32,447 bases of DNA from an uncultured Lachnospiraceae bacterium (GTDB taxonomy: Bacteria; Bacillota; Clostridia; Lachnospirales; Lachnospiraceae): NCBI GenBank assembly GCA_910588775.1, contig CAJURH010000027.1, positions 1 to 32,447 on the forward strand, written 5' to 3'. The translations under genes were made by a program, and so were the position numbers. Positions 1-7,293 of this stretch are shown here, piece after piece; the first letter of the stretch is position 1, and every line of letters begins with the position of its first letter. A model generated the notes under the pieces. That model saw nothing but the letters and a program-made list of their open reading frames with translations, had not been told where the DNA came from and ran no database searches.

Positions 1-484
1 CGGCAATATCTATGGAATAATCCATCTCCAAGTCTATATCTACTGAAAGATTCCCGGAAAATGTTTCAAAGGAATCAACTCCCAGAAAAGCTCTGTTGAA
101 TTCTTGCACATACCTTTTTATATCATCCGTCAGAATTTCAAAAGGCGCATCCTTCTCAGGCAATGCATCACAATGGAACTCTGACATGGCATATTCCGTC
201 ACACAATCTTCCTCTATTTCTTCTCCCGAAATTACTTCCCAATACTTTTTCTGCTTAAGGATGGCATCCCGCATGGATATATTTCCATTTAGCAAATTAT
301 ACACATCCAAATGTGTGTTTTCTACAATAATATAATTTAAATGATCAAGGTCTTCACAGACTGCGAGAAAATATGCATCTTCATCTTTGCACAGGAAGAA
401 AATCGGGATGCCCGTATACTCTACCAATATTTTCTCAAGATACAATTCTCTATCGGCGATTTTAAAGCACAATTCCCTATCCAT
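1..484 (-). CDS. Hypothetical protein, 3' end beyond the window
   Basis: Reading the minus strand from the ATG at 484 gives an uninterrupted frame of at least 161 codons that runs off the left edge. It starts MDRELCFKIADRELYLEKIL and has a beta-rich, acidic composition, with phrases such as YTGIPIFFLCKDEDAYFLAV that look like a small globular cytoplasmic protein. There is no signal peptide or membrane segment. A GGAGGA ribosome binding site sits at 490-495, inside the last codons of the upstream gene, and the start is only 2 bases after that gene's stop, so the pair is translationally coupled. I do not recognise the family with confidence. A DUF6575-like protein is a weak possibility based on general appearance only. 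Confidence 0.75.
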   Translation of the reverse strand, partial: MDRELCFKIADRELYLEKILVEYTGIPIFFLCKDEDAYFLAVCEDLDHLNYIIVENTHLDVYNLLNGNISMRDAILKQKKYWEVISGEEIEEDCVTEYAMSEFHCDALPEKDAPFEILTDDIKRYVQEFNRAFLGVDSFETFSGNLSVDIDLEMDYSIDIA

Positions 485-486
485 AA

Positions 487-927
487 CTATTCCTCCAAAC
501 AAAATCCAGTCACATCCGCATCCTCAAAAAGCCACCAGCAGACATGCTTTGTCTTCGTATTCGTTTCCTGTGGTCCACCCTCTTGCTTGATATATCCCAC
601 CGCCATCTTTTTATTTGGCCTGGGAAATTTCATCTGCTGTTCAACACTTTTCCTGTCTAAAAATAGAGACACACCATAATAATTGGGATTCTTCGTTATG
701 TCTCTAACCCCTCTCGGTTTCTTTGGTGTTTTCTTTAATTCATAATAGGAACGAAAATCATCCCTGTCAATTTCCCTATAATCCTCCTTTTCTCTTTCAA
801 CAACCCGATACGCTTGTATTGGTTCGTATGAGAATTTTGCCGTATCCGGAAGCTCCAGTTCACCGCTAAGCAGTCTTTTCCTCAATACAGATGGAAATTT
901 ATCGCACAGTTCTTTTTTGAGTTTCAA
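487..927 (-). CDS. Hypothetical protein, first gene of a two-gene unit
   Basis: A 146-residue basic/acidic soluble protein with no recognised domain, signal peptide or membrane segment. The start is a TTG (MKLKKELCDKF) with a clear AAGGAAGG ribosome binding site 6 bases upstream; no ATG lies near the N-terminus, so the TTG is the best choice. The middle has a proline/lysine-rich stretch (KKTPKKPRGVRDITKNPNYY) and the C-terminus is rich in Trp, Cys and acidic residues. It is followed after 2 bases by the partial gene that reaches the left edge. The tight pairing and separate promoter suggest two proteins that act together, for example an effector and its partner, but nothing in the sequence proves this. 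Confidence 0.7.
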   Translation of the reverse strand: MKLKKELCDKFPSVLRKRLLSGELELPDTAKFSYEPIQAYRVVEREKEDYREIDRDDFRSYYELKKTPKKPRGVRDITKNPNYYGVSLFLDRKSVEQQMKFPRPNKKMAVGYIKQEGGPQETNTKTKHVCWWLFEDADVTGFCLEE

Positions 928-989
928 ATTTAACCTTCCTTATGTATATTTATTTACGTTTATCAAAATATCATACAAAATTCATTTTT

Positions 990-1018
990 AATATAACATA
1001 CAAACAATTACATTTCAA
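990..1018 (-). promoter_or_regulatory. Predicted sigma-A promoter of the 487-927 unit
   Basis: On the minus strand TTGAAA (1013-1018) is followed by a 17-base spacer and TATATT (990-995). This leaves a leader of roughly 55 bases to the TTG start at 927. It lies just downstream of the terminator hairpin of the preceding unit, as expected for an independent transcription unit. Confidence 0.6.
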
Positions 1019-1035
1019 GCGAAACCCCATAACAA

Positions 1036-1060
1036 ACAGCCGCTCCTCCTGAGCGGCTGT
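1036..1060 (-). terminator. Hairpin terminator after the 1076-1567 gene
   Basis: A perfect 10-bp inverted repeat, ACAGCCGCTC / GAGCGGCTGT, with a 5-base loop. It begins 16 bases after the stop of the minus-strand gene. The following minus-strand tract is TTGTT, so the U-run is short, but position and stem strength fit a rho-independent terminator. Confidence 0.65.
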
Positions 1061-1075
1061 ACCTATTCCCTATCT

Positions 1076-1567
1076 CTAAATCTCTTCTTCCGGCCAGTCC
1101 AATTCTTCCAAACTTTCTTCCTGTCCATTTACGGTGTCCAATGCGCTGGCCAGCAGCTTCAGCATTTCCCACATGGAACGAAAGTATACGGTCTTATCCC
1201 TGTCCATCCAGGTGATCCGCCCCTGCCAACTACTGTTTTGTCTATGCTGTACACGGATGATAAATGTCCCCAGGTCTCCATGTTTACGCAGTAATTCTTC
1301 ATCGCTCATGATTTTTGCCCTTTCTTCCCTGAGATTTGTAATTTGCGTTTCACCCTGAAACGTACGATTATTGGTTGTTGGATGGGGAAAATTAATGGAA
1401 TCATAAAATTCTTCCAGCCTAAATAGCATCTGCTCCAAACTGGTGATCTGCAACGCTTCCATACTGTAAGCATGATACAGCCTACCGCTGAATTGACGTT
1501 CCTGCACACGATCAACACATAATACCACGCCATTTGGCGTGCCTATATACCATTGCGATTTTTCCAT
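1076..1567 (-). CDS. Conserved-looking hypothetical protein downstream of the BTAD regulator remnant
   Basis: About 163 residues, soluble, with an acidic C-terminus (EELDWPEEE). The N-terminal half has short beta-like strands (WYIGTPNGVVLCVDR, FSGRLYHAYS). The middle holds an ITSLEQMLFRLEEFYDSINFP helix region, and near residues 120-140 there is a WQGRITWMDRDKTVYFRS strand pair. I do not recognise a named domain. An ATG at 1567 with AAAGGAAAG at 1577-1585 is the preferred start; an in-frame GTG at 1576 overlaps the upstream stop (GTGA) and would add MIG. The overlap shows it is co-transcribed with the regulator remnant, so it may be a partner or target of that regulator family. Confidence 0.65.
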   Translation of the reverse strand: MEKSQWYIGTPNGVVLCVDRVQERQFSGRLYHAYSMEALQITSLEQMLFRLEEFYDSINFPHPTTNNRTFQGETQITNLREERAKIMSDEELLRKHGDLGTFIIRVQHRQNSSWQGRITWMDRDKTVYFRSMWEMLKLLASALDTVNGQEESLEELDWPEEEI

Positions 1568-1572
1568 GCCTA

Positions 1573-2256
1573 TCACTTTCCTTTATCCACAATGAGTTTT
1601 CCCTTATCCGGCGTACAGACTACGCTATTTACATAATATTGGATGCCTGTACGCTGCCGTCCCACAATAAAATGGTAGTTGATCCTTTTCTGAAGGACTC
1701 GACAGTTTTCGCGTGTGGTGTTTAATAAGAGTATCAGATACTGTCCCTTGCCATATTTATTAATGGCGTCGCTATGGCGCACGGAACTGCATATGGCTTC
1801 CTCCAACCGCTCGGACAGTTCATCCAACATGGCGCATTCTTTCATAGGATTGCCTTTACTATCCACCACTGTGCAAAGCATCAGATAGACCGACTGACCG
1901 CCGCGCTCCATCATGCGCTCTACCATACGGTAAATGCCCTGAAATACCGGATAAGAACACAGATAGCCGCCGCCTTTTTCCCTGTTTTCGGACAGCTTCG
2001 CCTGGATATCATCCAGAACGGCATAATGATGGCCAATCTGGGCGCCCAATCTGTCTAAAAGCTCCATCAAACGGGCAGATGGGTGCAATCCTTGCTCCTG
2101 GAAGTACAATTCCACGGTATCGTCGTAGAATTTCCTGGCATCTTCAAAACGTCCCAGCGAAACTATTAATACCTTCTTTAAAGGTATACATATACCATGG
2201 CGTTCCACTATCATGTGTGGTGGCTGTACGACTTGTTTCAACCAGCTGGTTAGCAT
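1573..2256 (-). pseudogene. BTAD-domain transcriptional regulator, N-terminus missing
   Basis: The recognisable part starts near 2160 with LGRFEDARKFYDDTVELYF and continues through HPSARLMELL. This is the end of a bacterial transcriptional activator (BTAD) tetratricopeptide-like domain. It is followed by a GGDEF-like but motif-less C-terminal region, including EAICSSVRHSDAINKYGKGQ and RENCRVLQKRINYHF. Full-length members I know from Lachnospiraceae have an N-terminal winged-helix DNA-binding domain and roughly 400 residues; here the DNA-binding domain and most of the BTAD are absent. The open frame extends to an ATG at 2256, but those first residues (MLTSWLKQVVQ) are an out-of-frame reading of the surface-protein gene. 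No ribosome binding site supports that start. The gene is therefore a remnant and probably non-functional as a regulator. Confidence 0.75.
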
Positions 2257-5200
2257 TGTCCTTTATATACGTTTTGCCGTCTGAAATATCATAATCATAA
2301 AAATTCACACCAGCGTTTACAGCTTTTTCATCCAATCCATATATCAATCGAATGGTCGCACCCTCTGTAATCAATATAAAATCATCATATTTATCTGCTG
2401 TATCTTGCTTATTTGTGAAATGATATTCTTTACCTTTTTCTAAATTTGCTAACGGATACGACTCCGGAACAGTCTGATCTTTCCTCGTTACCTCTATGCT
2501 TTGCAAGACATAGTTAATATTTTTAGCAATCTTATTAAAATACATCATTCCTGGAGATTGAACATAATTATATTCACCCGATGAATAAATCTCTGTTAAT
2601 TTTTTTTCTGTTTTAAGTGTACCATCACTCTTCACAGAAATCCCTTTTTTTCGATTTAAGCTACTATTTGCTGGCAGCTTTTTATTTGATGTATCAATAA
2701 CAGAAATCTCTCCTTCTTTAGCCTCACTTCCAGTGGTATCTTTTGTAGAAAGTTCATCAATGTATGCATAATACTCTACCGTAAACTTCGGGTTTGCCTG
2801 GCTATTCCCAGAAAGTGCAACAACACCAGATGTATCCTCTTCCGTCACCAGATCGACCATCATAGGCTCAGTTAGTTCATTAACTGGAGCCGCTGCTATA
2901 ACCTTGCCAATCTTTTCAACTGTATCTGCAGATGTATCCTCTTCTGTCATTCCATCCGCAGAATCTGACTCTTCTGAATTCGTCACTGCCTGAATAACAG
3001 ATAATGTAACTTCGCTCTCTTCTTCTCCATCATCTGAAGTCGCATCCTCTGTATTACTAGCCGCTTTCTTTAATGAACGTGAGGGCTTGATCTGCGCTGT
3101 TACTTTACAATCTGACAAATCAAGTTCCACATCATTACATGTCAGGGTGTAAGCCATAACCTGCTGCATGATCTGATCTTCTGCCGCGCCTATTTCATCC
3201 ATATACGCCATCACTGTGGAGTAATCTTCCGCGTATTTTTCTGTGCTTTCATCTATCGGCTCTACCCGGAATTCCAACTTCTCTTCAGGTGCGGAACTTG
3301 GTTTATCAGCACTTATTTCACTGTCTTCCGCTTTACTTTCAGAATCTGCCGCTTCTTCATTTGAATCCTCTTCTTCAGATCCTATTATTTCATCTTCGCT
3401 CCCGTTTTCCTCTTGAGCTTCATCGCTTATCTCTGCGTCTTCCGTCTCCTCTTCCTCTACTGCGTCTGTGGAGACTTCCTCGCTTTCTTTTGCATCTTCA
3501 CCTAACGCATTGTCCGTCACTTCATCATTTTCAACATCGGAAGCGTCCATGGTTTCCTCAACAGCTTCTGTATTTTCGGACACTTCCGAAGTCTTTTTAT
3601 CTTTTTTTGTTTTGCCCTCTTCGATCATTTTCACTAGATCTGCCGGCAGTTTTACTTCACCTTTGATATGAAATGTAGCCTGGAACATATCGTTGTTATA
3701 TTCACAGCTTTCAGAAACTTCTATGAGTTTATCCTCATACTGCTTCTCTTCAGCTTTTTTTTCCCTTCGGCCTTCTTCCTTCACCTCATATCCTTCGACA
3801 ATCCCAAACTCTGAAAAACTTCTTGTCTTGAATGTTGTGCTCTTGTCTTTTGCTTTACCGCCATTTATGACCTCGCTGCCCCCTTCTGCAAAATGAACAA
3901 CTGCTATAGGGCTTCCGTCTTTCATACCATTTTCATCAAGGAACTGCACTGTGATGATCACATCATTTTTCGGCTCAACTTCTTCTTCATCCACATAGAA
4001 GCCAATCTTGAACAGGGCGTTCATGCTAACGCTGTCATCTTCCAGCGCTCGCCTTATCTCCGCTTCCCGTTCTGCGTAATGTTCTTTGCCGCTTTCTGCA
4101 GTGATCAGTTCTGCTCTCAGTTCTGCTTTTTCCGGGATGTCGGCTTTTTGAGTGTATTTTGCTGTGACAACATACGAATCATCTTTATATGTCTTGATGA
4201 TCTCCGGCTCTTTAATATCCTCGTATCCGCACATCAATCCACCCGCAGCGTCATAACAAGACTCATCGTGCACATGTGCATCCGCATCATTTTCAGACAC
4301 ATTATCTCCCGATACACTATCTCCTGATATGCTGTCTCCAGATACGCTCTCATCCTCTGACACGCTACCCATTTCATCTTCCGGCTCGTTTGCATCTTCT
4401 TCATGAAATGCGTTTTCCAGCTTTTCCTTCTCCAGCTTCGCCGCCACTTCCTCATCGGTCAGCTCCACTGTTTCAAAGCATTCTTCCTGATGGGTATGCT
4501 CTTTCAGCTCCAACAATCCGCACACCAAAGCCCCATTCTCATCCAGGCAATTCTCATCATGGGCGTGCAGTTCCAACTGACCGCATATGAGGACTTTGTT
4601 TTTCTCATAACAAGCCTCTGTATGGGTATGCCCTGCCGGCTGCTCTTCAAGCTGGCATGTCAACACGTCATTCCATGTATAGCAGGCATCCTCATGGGTA
4701 TGCTCTTCAAGCTGACAAATCAACTGGCCATTCTCATCGTAGCATTCTTCTGCGTGGGCATGTTCTTCATACTGACACTGCAAATCGCCTTTTTCCTTGG
4801 CGTAACAGCTGCCGTCATGAAGATGTCCCTGGGATGCATAAGCGCAGGTAAGCTTTTCTTCCCATACATAACATCCATCATCATGTTGATGCTCTTCTAT
4901 TTGACAAATCAGTTCGCCAGTCTCAGCGTCATAGCATTCCTCTGCATGGATATGTTCTTCCAACTGGCACTGAAGATCCCCTTTTTCCGGTACGTAGCAG
5001 GCATCTGTATGTTCATGCGCCTGCTCTTCTTCCTTACATACGAGAACTTCCTCTTCAGAATAGCACTCGTCCGTATGTGTATGCGCCGCCGCTTCCAGCA
5101 GGTGACATGCCAGATTGCCGTCCCCGTCGTAGCAGTCGTCGTTATGGGTATGTACAATGTAATCTGCGTATCCGCAAACCACCTTATCCCCATCGTAGCA

Positions 5201-5395
5201 CCCTTCTGTGTGCTGGTGCGCCTCCAACTGGCAGATAAGCCGCTTATCTTTGTGCGACATGGCCTGGCCGTACATTTTCAATGCGGCGGCCGTGCCTAAT
5301 GCAACAACAGCAGCCAGGCACAGGAAAACTGCCAGCCGGCGCTTATCCTTTTTCTGTTCGTTACGGACCTTCGCGGCCTGTGTTAAAAATTTCAT
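2144..5395 (-). CDS. Repeat-rich cell-surface protein, C-terminally truncated
   Basis: 1083 residues. The first 20 residues are basic and are followed by a hydrophobic segment (about 21-42, LAVFLCLAAVVALGTAAAL), a signal peptide or anchor. Residues 55-308 hold twelve modules of the form C-x4-HxHxxxCY, with a thirteenth at 372-390. An SVSGD-type repeat lies at about 345-368, then a domain starting IIKTYKDDSYVVTAKY, long Glu/Ser/Asp-rich linkers, and a C-terminal domain with GVNFYDYDISDG. In related gut Firmicutes surface proteins the last motif lies well before Cna-B repeats and a sortase signal. Here the frame stops after GINSFAGTF, so no LPXTG or wall anchor remains. It is preceded by a signal peptidase gene (37 bases upstream), which probably handles its export. 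Function is likely adhesion or structural; the substrate is unknown. Confidence 0.8.
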   Translation of the reverse strand: MKFLTQAAKVRNEQKKDKRRLAVFLCLAAVVALGTAAALKMYGQAMSHKDKRLICQLEAHQHTEGCYDGDKVVCGYADYIVHTHNDDCYDGDGNLACHLLEAAAHTHTDECYSEEEVLVCKEEEQAHEHTDACYVPEKGDLQCQLEEHIHAEECYDAETGELICQIEEHQHDDGCYVWEEKLTCAYASQGHLHDGSCYAKEKGDLQCQYEEHAHAEECYDENGQLICQLEEHTHEDACYTWNDVLTCQLEEQPAGHTHTEACYEKNKVLICGQLELHAHDENCLDENGALVCGLLELKEHTHQEECFETVELTDEEVAAKLEKEKLENAFHEEDANEPEDEMGSVSEDESVSGDSISGDSVSGDNVSENDADAHVHDESCYDAAGGLMCGYEDIKEPEIIKTYKDDSYVVTAKYTQKADIPEKAELRAELITAESGKEHYAEREAEIRRALEDDSVSMNALFKIGFYVDEEEVEPKNDVIITVQFLDENGMKDGSPIAVVHFAEGGSEVINGGKAKDKSTTFKTRSFSEFGIVEGYEVKEEGRREKKAEEKQYEDKLIEVSESCEYNNDMFQATFHIKGEVKLPADLVKMIEEGKTKKDKKTSEVSENTEAVEETMDASDVENDEVTDNALGEDAKESEEVSTDAVEEEETEDAEISDEAQEENGSEDEIIGSEEEDSNEEAADSESKAEDSEISADKPSSAPEEKLEFRVEPIDESTEKYAEDYSTVMAYMDEIGAAEDQIMQQVMAYTLTCNDVELDLSDCKVTAQIKPSRSLKKAASNTEDATSDDGEEESEVTLSVIQAVTNSEESDSADGMTEEDTSADTVEKIGKVIAAAPVNELTEPMMVDLVTEEDTSGVVALSGNSQANPKFTVEYYAYIDELSTKDTTGSEAKEGEISVIDTSNKKLPANSSLNRKKGISVKSDGTLKTEKKLTEIYSSGEYNYVQSPGMMYFNKIAKNINYVLQSIEVTRKDQTVPESYPLANLEKGKEYHFTNKQDTADKYDDFILITEGATIRLIYGLDEKAVNAGVNFYDYDISDGKTYIKDNANQLVETSRTATTHDSGTPWYMYTFKEGINSFAGTF
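2155..2170. other. Junction of two truncated genes
   Basis: Read on the minus strand, coding similarity to the surface protein ends at about YTFKEGINS (to about 2162). Similarity to the BTAD regulator begins in another frame at about SLGRFEDAR (from about 2165). Both genes lie on the same strand with the surface gene upstream, so one deletion could have removed the 3' end of one and the 5' end of the other. No repeat longer than a few bases is visible at the joint. Confidence 0.6.
4292..4369 (-). repeat. Ser-Val-Ser-Gly-Asp micro-repeat
   Basis: Short tandem units ESVSGDSISGDSVSGDNVSE in the surface protein, between the twelfth and thirteenth HxHxxxCY modules. They form a flexible acidic linker, and the 15-base DNA period could change copy number. 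Confidence 0.75.
4472..5233 (-). repeat. Twelve HxHxxxCY modules in the surface protein
   Basis: Twelve imperfect modules of about 17-30 residues, for example AHTHTDECY, EHAHAEECY and EHTHEDACY, each preceded by a Cys four to nine residues before the first His. The Cys and His residues are kept while the spacers vary (EKGDLQCQ, DENGQLICQ). A further copy lies apart at 4226-4282. The spacing of two Cys and two His per module could bind metal or form disulfides on the outside of the cell; neither is shown. Confidence 0.85.
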
Positions 5396-5432
5396 GAATT
5401 GCTGCCCCCTTCCTTGTACCTATTCTAAATCA

Positions 5433-6014
5433 TTATTTTATAAACCCGATCTCCGACAATGGCCAGGCTCGAAATAATATTCTGCCCACAACCATGTCGC
5501 TTCCCACACAGCCTACCGCCGTATTCCGGCTATCTATGCTGGTGGCCCGGTGATCTCCCATCACAAAGCATTTGCCTTCCGGCACCTGATACGGTAGGTC
5601 TATATTGCAATCGCCCAAGGCTTTCTCACTGATATAGGGTTCATCCAACAGCTTATCATTCACATATACGCTGCCGTCCCCGTCAATATCCACCCAGTCC
5701 CCCGCGGCTGCAATCACCCGCTTGACCAGGATGTTATTGTTATAATAGAACGCTATGACATCGCCCGTCTTATATTTAGAACTGCTAATCGCAATCACAA
5801 TATCCTCATTCTGCAAAGTCTCCGTCATAGAAGTTCCATTGATTTGCAGCACCGGAAGCAGCAACACCGCCACCAGAACCGCAATCGCCGCCACCACCAG
5901 GAGTGAGAAAATCGTACTCCGCAGCACACGGCTGTAGTTCTTCTTATACTGTTCTTTTTTCAGTTCCGCCTCTAGCAGCTCTAAGCTAGGGACCTCAAGC
6001 TTCTTCGCTTCCAT
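5433..6014 (-). CDS. lepB: Signal peptidase I (S26 family, SipW-like)
   Basis: 193 residues from the third ATG of a cluster (6014), chosen because GGAAGGG lies 6 bases upstream; ATGs at 6038 and 6020 have the ribosome binding site too close. One membrane segment (about 33-55), then the catalytic Ser62 in NGTSMTETL, the general base Lys98 in LVKRVIAAAGD, and the conserved GDHRATSIDSR box at 153-163. This is the full Ser/Lys set of type I signal peptidases, which cut signal peptides on the outer face of the membrane. The gene overlaps the end of the coiled-coil gene by about 20 bases and lies 37 bases before the surface-protein gene, so it probably serves that substrate rather than general secretion. 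Confidence 0.92.
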   Translation of the reverse strand: MEAKKLEVPSLELLEAELKKEQYKKNYSRVLRSTIFSLLVVAAIAVLVAVLLLPVLQINGTSMTETLQNEDIVIAISSSKYKTGDVIAFYYNNNILVKRVIAAAGDWVDIDGDGSVYVNDKLLDEPYISEKALGDCNIDLPYQVPEGKCFVMGDHRATSIDSRNTAVGCVGSDMVVGRILFRAWPLSEIGFIK

Positions 6015-6633
6015 GCCCATCCCTTCCGTACTGTTCATCCTCAGGCTTAAGATCTTCCCTGTCTTTTGGTTCTGACTCAGCCTCTGGATCCGGTTCCAAT
6101 TCTAATTCTGGCTCCGTATCCAGCCCAAAGTCTAACTCCTCTTCTTCCGGCTCTGGGTCCAGTTTCATTTCCTGCGATAAATCGCTTTTCTCCAGACCTC
6201 TGTTCACCCGGATATTATACAGGTACTGCTCCGCCGCCTGCTGCGCCACATCAAAGATGCCGTTCAGCCGAAGCGCTGCCTCCGCAATGGAGCCGGCATC
6301 CTCCAGTTCAATCCGCCTGCTGGTCAGCCATTCTTCCATCTGCTCCCGCAGTTGTTGAATCCTGGCATCCTTCTGATCCAGCCGCCCCTTTAATTTCTCA
6401 ATCAGAGCGTCTTTCTCATTCAGCTTCGCTTTCAGCCTCTCGTTACTTTCCTGAAAACGAGCGTCCTTCTCATCCAGCTTCGCTTTCAACCTTTCATAAC
6501 TTTCCTGAAACTGAGCCAGCTCCCCTTTTGTTTCATCAAATTCTGCCTGCAATTGGATATTTTCTTTACCCTGTGCTACCAGCAGTTGCAGAAGGTCCCG
6601 CCGCCGCAGTTTATGGAATTCTTTTTCAGTCAT
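5995..6633 (-). CDS. Coiled-coil protein upstream of signal peptidase
   Basis: 212 residues. After a basic N-terminus (MTEKEFHKLRRRDLLQLLV) comes a long heptad coiled coil (about 20-110) with internal repeats of the type RFQESNERLKAKLNEKDA. A conserved helix EDAGSIAEAALRLNGIFDVA (about 115-140) follows, and then a very acidic Glu/Pro tail. There is no signal peptide or membrane segment. Proteins with this layout often precede signal peptidase genes in Lachnospiraceae surface-protein loci, to my knowledge without assigned function; a scaffold for secretion or assembly is an inference. The ATG at 6633 has AGAGGG upstream. Its end overlaps the signal peptidase start, which couples translation. 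Confidence 0.8.
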   Translation of the reverse strand: MTEKEFHKLRRRDLLQLLVAQGKENIQLQAEFDETKGELAQFQESYERLKAKLDEKDARFQESNERLKAKLNEKDALIEKLKGRLDQKDARIQQLREQMEEWLTSRRIELEDAGSIAEAALRLNGIFDVAQQAAEQYLYNIRVNRGLEKSDLSQEMKLDPEPEEEELDFGLDTEPELELEPDPEAESEPKDREDLKPEDEQYGRDGHGSEEA

Positions 6634-6727
6634 GTATTTGGCCCTCTTTCTGGAAAGCTTCCCCTTACTGTAAATGCACTTTATGCAGTAAACAGAATGT
6701 AAACTTCCTTGATTTTATGCTCTATTT

Positions 6728-6756
6728 ATTATATTACATTAAGCATTGAACCGCAA
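6728..6756 (-). promoter_or_regulatory. Predicted sigma-A promoter of the surface-export operon
   Basis: Minus-strand TTGCGG (6751-6756), 17-base spacer and perfect TATAAT (6728-6733), giving a leader of about 90 bases to the ATG at 6633. The rest of the 6634-6930 intergenic stretch is AT-rich and holds no gene that I can support. Confidence 0.6.
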
Positions 6757-6930
6757 TACACAAATTGAATTTTCAGGTTCTGACCCCAGATATGAAAAGT
6801 TATGATACGCTTTTGAACTTGCTTATGCCGCTTTATTTTTGAGCTTAAACAAAGTATACCAGACCAATCGTCAAAGGATGCGTCAAAAACCCAAACAAAA
6901 AAAGGTTGTTTTCAAAAATTTTCCACCCTT

Positions 6931-7206
6931 TTAAGACATATTTGAGAAGCGTTCCACCGCCTTTGTAAACCCTTCAATCGTCTTCTCCGCGTCCCCATGT
7001 TCAATGCCGTCCCGGACACAGTGGCGGATATGTCCTTCTAAAACCACCTGTCCCGCCTTATGAAGCGCCGACTTGGCCGCATTCATTTGGGAAAGAATAT
7101 CCTCGCAGGGAATGTCCTCATCTATCATCCGGTCTATGGCCTGCACCTGACCAATGATTTTCCTTAATCTTCTATGCATGTTGTCTGAATCTATACATTG
7201 CCTCAT
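6931..7206 (-). CDS. CsoR/FrmR-family metal- or formaldehyde-sensing repressor
   Basis: 91 residues, all helical, of the DUF156 repressor family. The metal-site residues line up with CsoR: Cys34 in DIPCEDIL, His59 and Cys63 in GHIRHC, matching the Cys-His-Cys trio of copper-sensing CsoR. The family also includes nickel, sulfide and formaldehyde sensors, so the ligand is not certain. The ATG at 7206 is chosen because AGGAGG ends 6 bases before it; an upstream TTG would overlap that site. No copper exporter or chaperone is adjacent, so the sensor appears to be an orphan acting elsewhere or on its own promoter. Confidence 0.88.
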   Translation of the reverse strand: MRQCIDSDNMHRRLRKIIGQVQAIDRMIDEDIPCEDILSQMNAAKSALHKAGQVVLEGHIRHCVRDGIEHGDAEKTIEGFTKAVERFSNMS

Positions 7207-7258
7207 CGCCAACCTCCTGAAATGCAACTTTCTTCTTAATTATGTGTGCCATGGCTTC

Positions 7259-7274
7259 CCTGCAATATTGCAGG
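7259..7274. promoter_or_regulatory. Perfect 16-bp palindrome upstream of the csoR-like gene
   Basis: CCTGCAATATTGCAGG reads the same on both strands and lies 53 bases upstream of the CsoR-type start and 20 bases after the Rpn-family stop. A CATAAT-like -10 lies between it and the gene. It could be an operator or part of a weak terminator. It is not the usual G/C-tract CsoR operator. Confidence 0.35.
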
Positions 7275-7293
7275 ATTGAAGTCCTCTTTCCCC

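Noticed and set aside
3289..3666. 125-codon plus-strand open frame rich in Leu, Pro and His
   Set aside because: It is the antisense reading of the acidic Glu/Ser linker of the surface protein.
4403..5299. 298-codon plus-strand open frame opposite the HxHxxxCY repeats
   Set aside because: It is hydrophobic only because it is antisense to the repeats, has no ribosome binding site, and the minus-strand frame is clearly the gene.
6776..6880. Possible 3' remnant of an insertion sequence (minus-strand LVWYTLFKLKNKAA followed by a stop)
   Set aside because: The frame is short, has a stop just upstream, and no terminal inverted repeat or longer transposase similarity can be seen.
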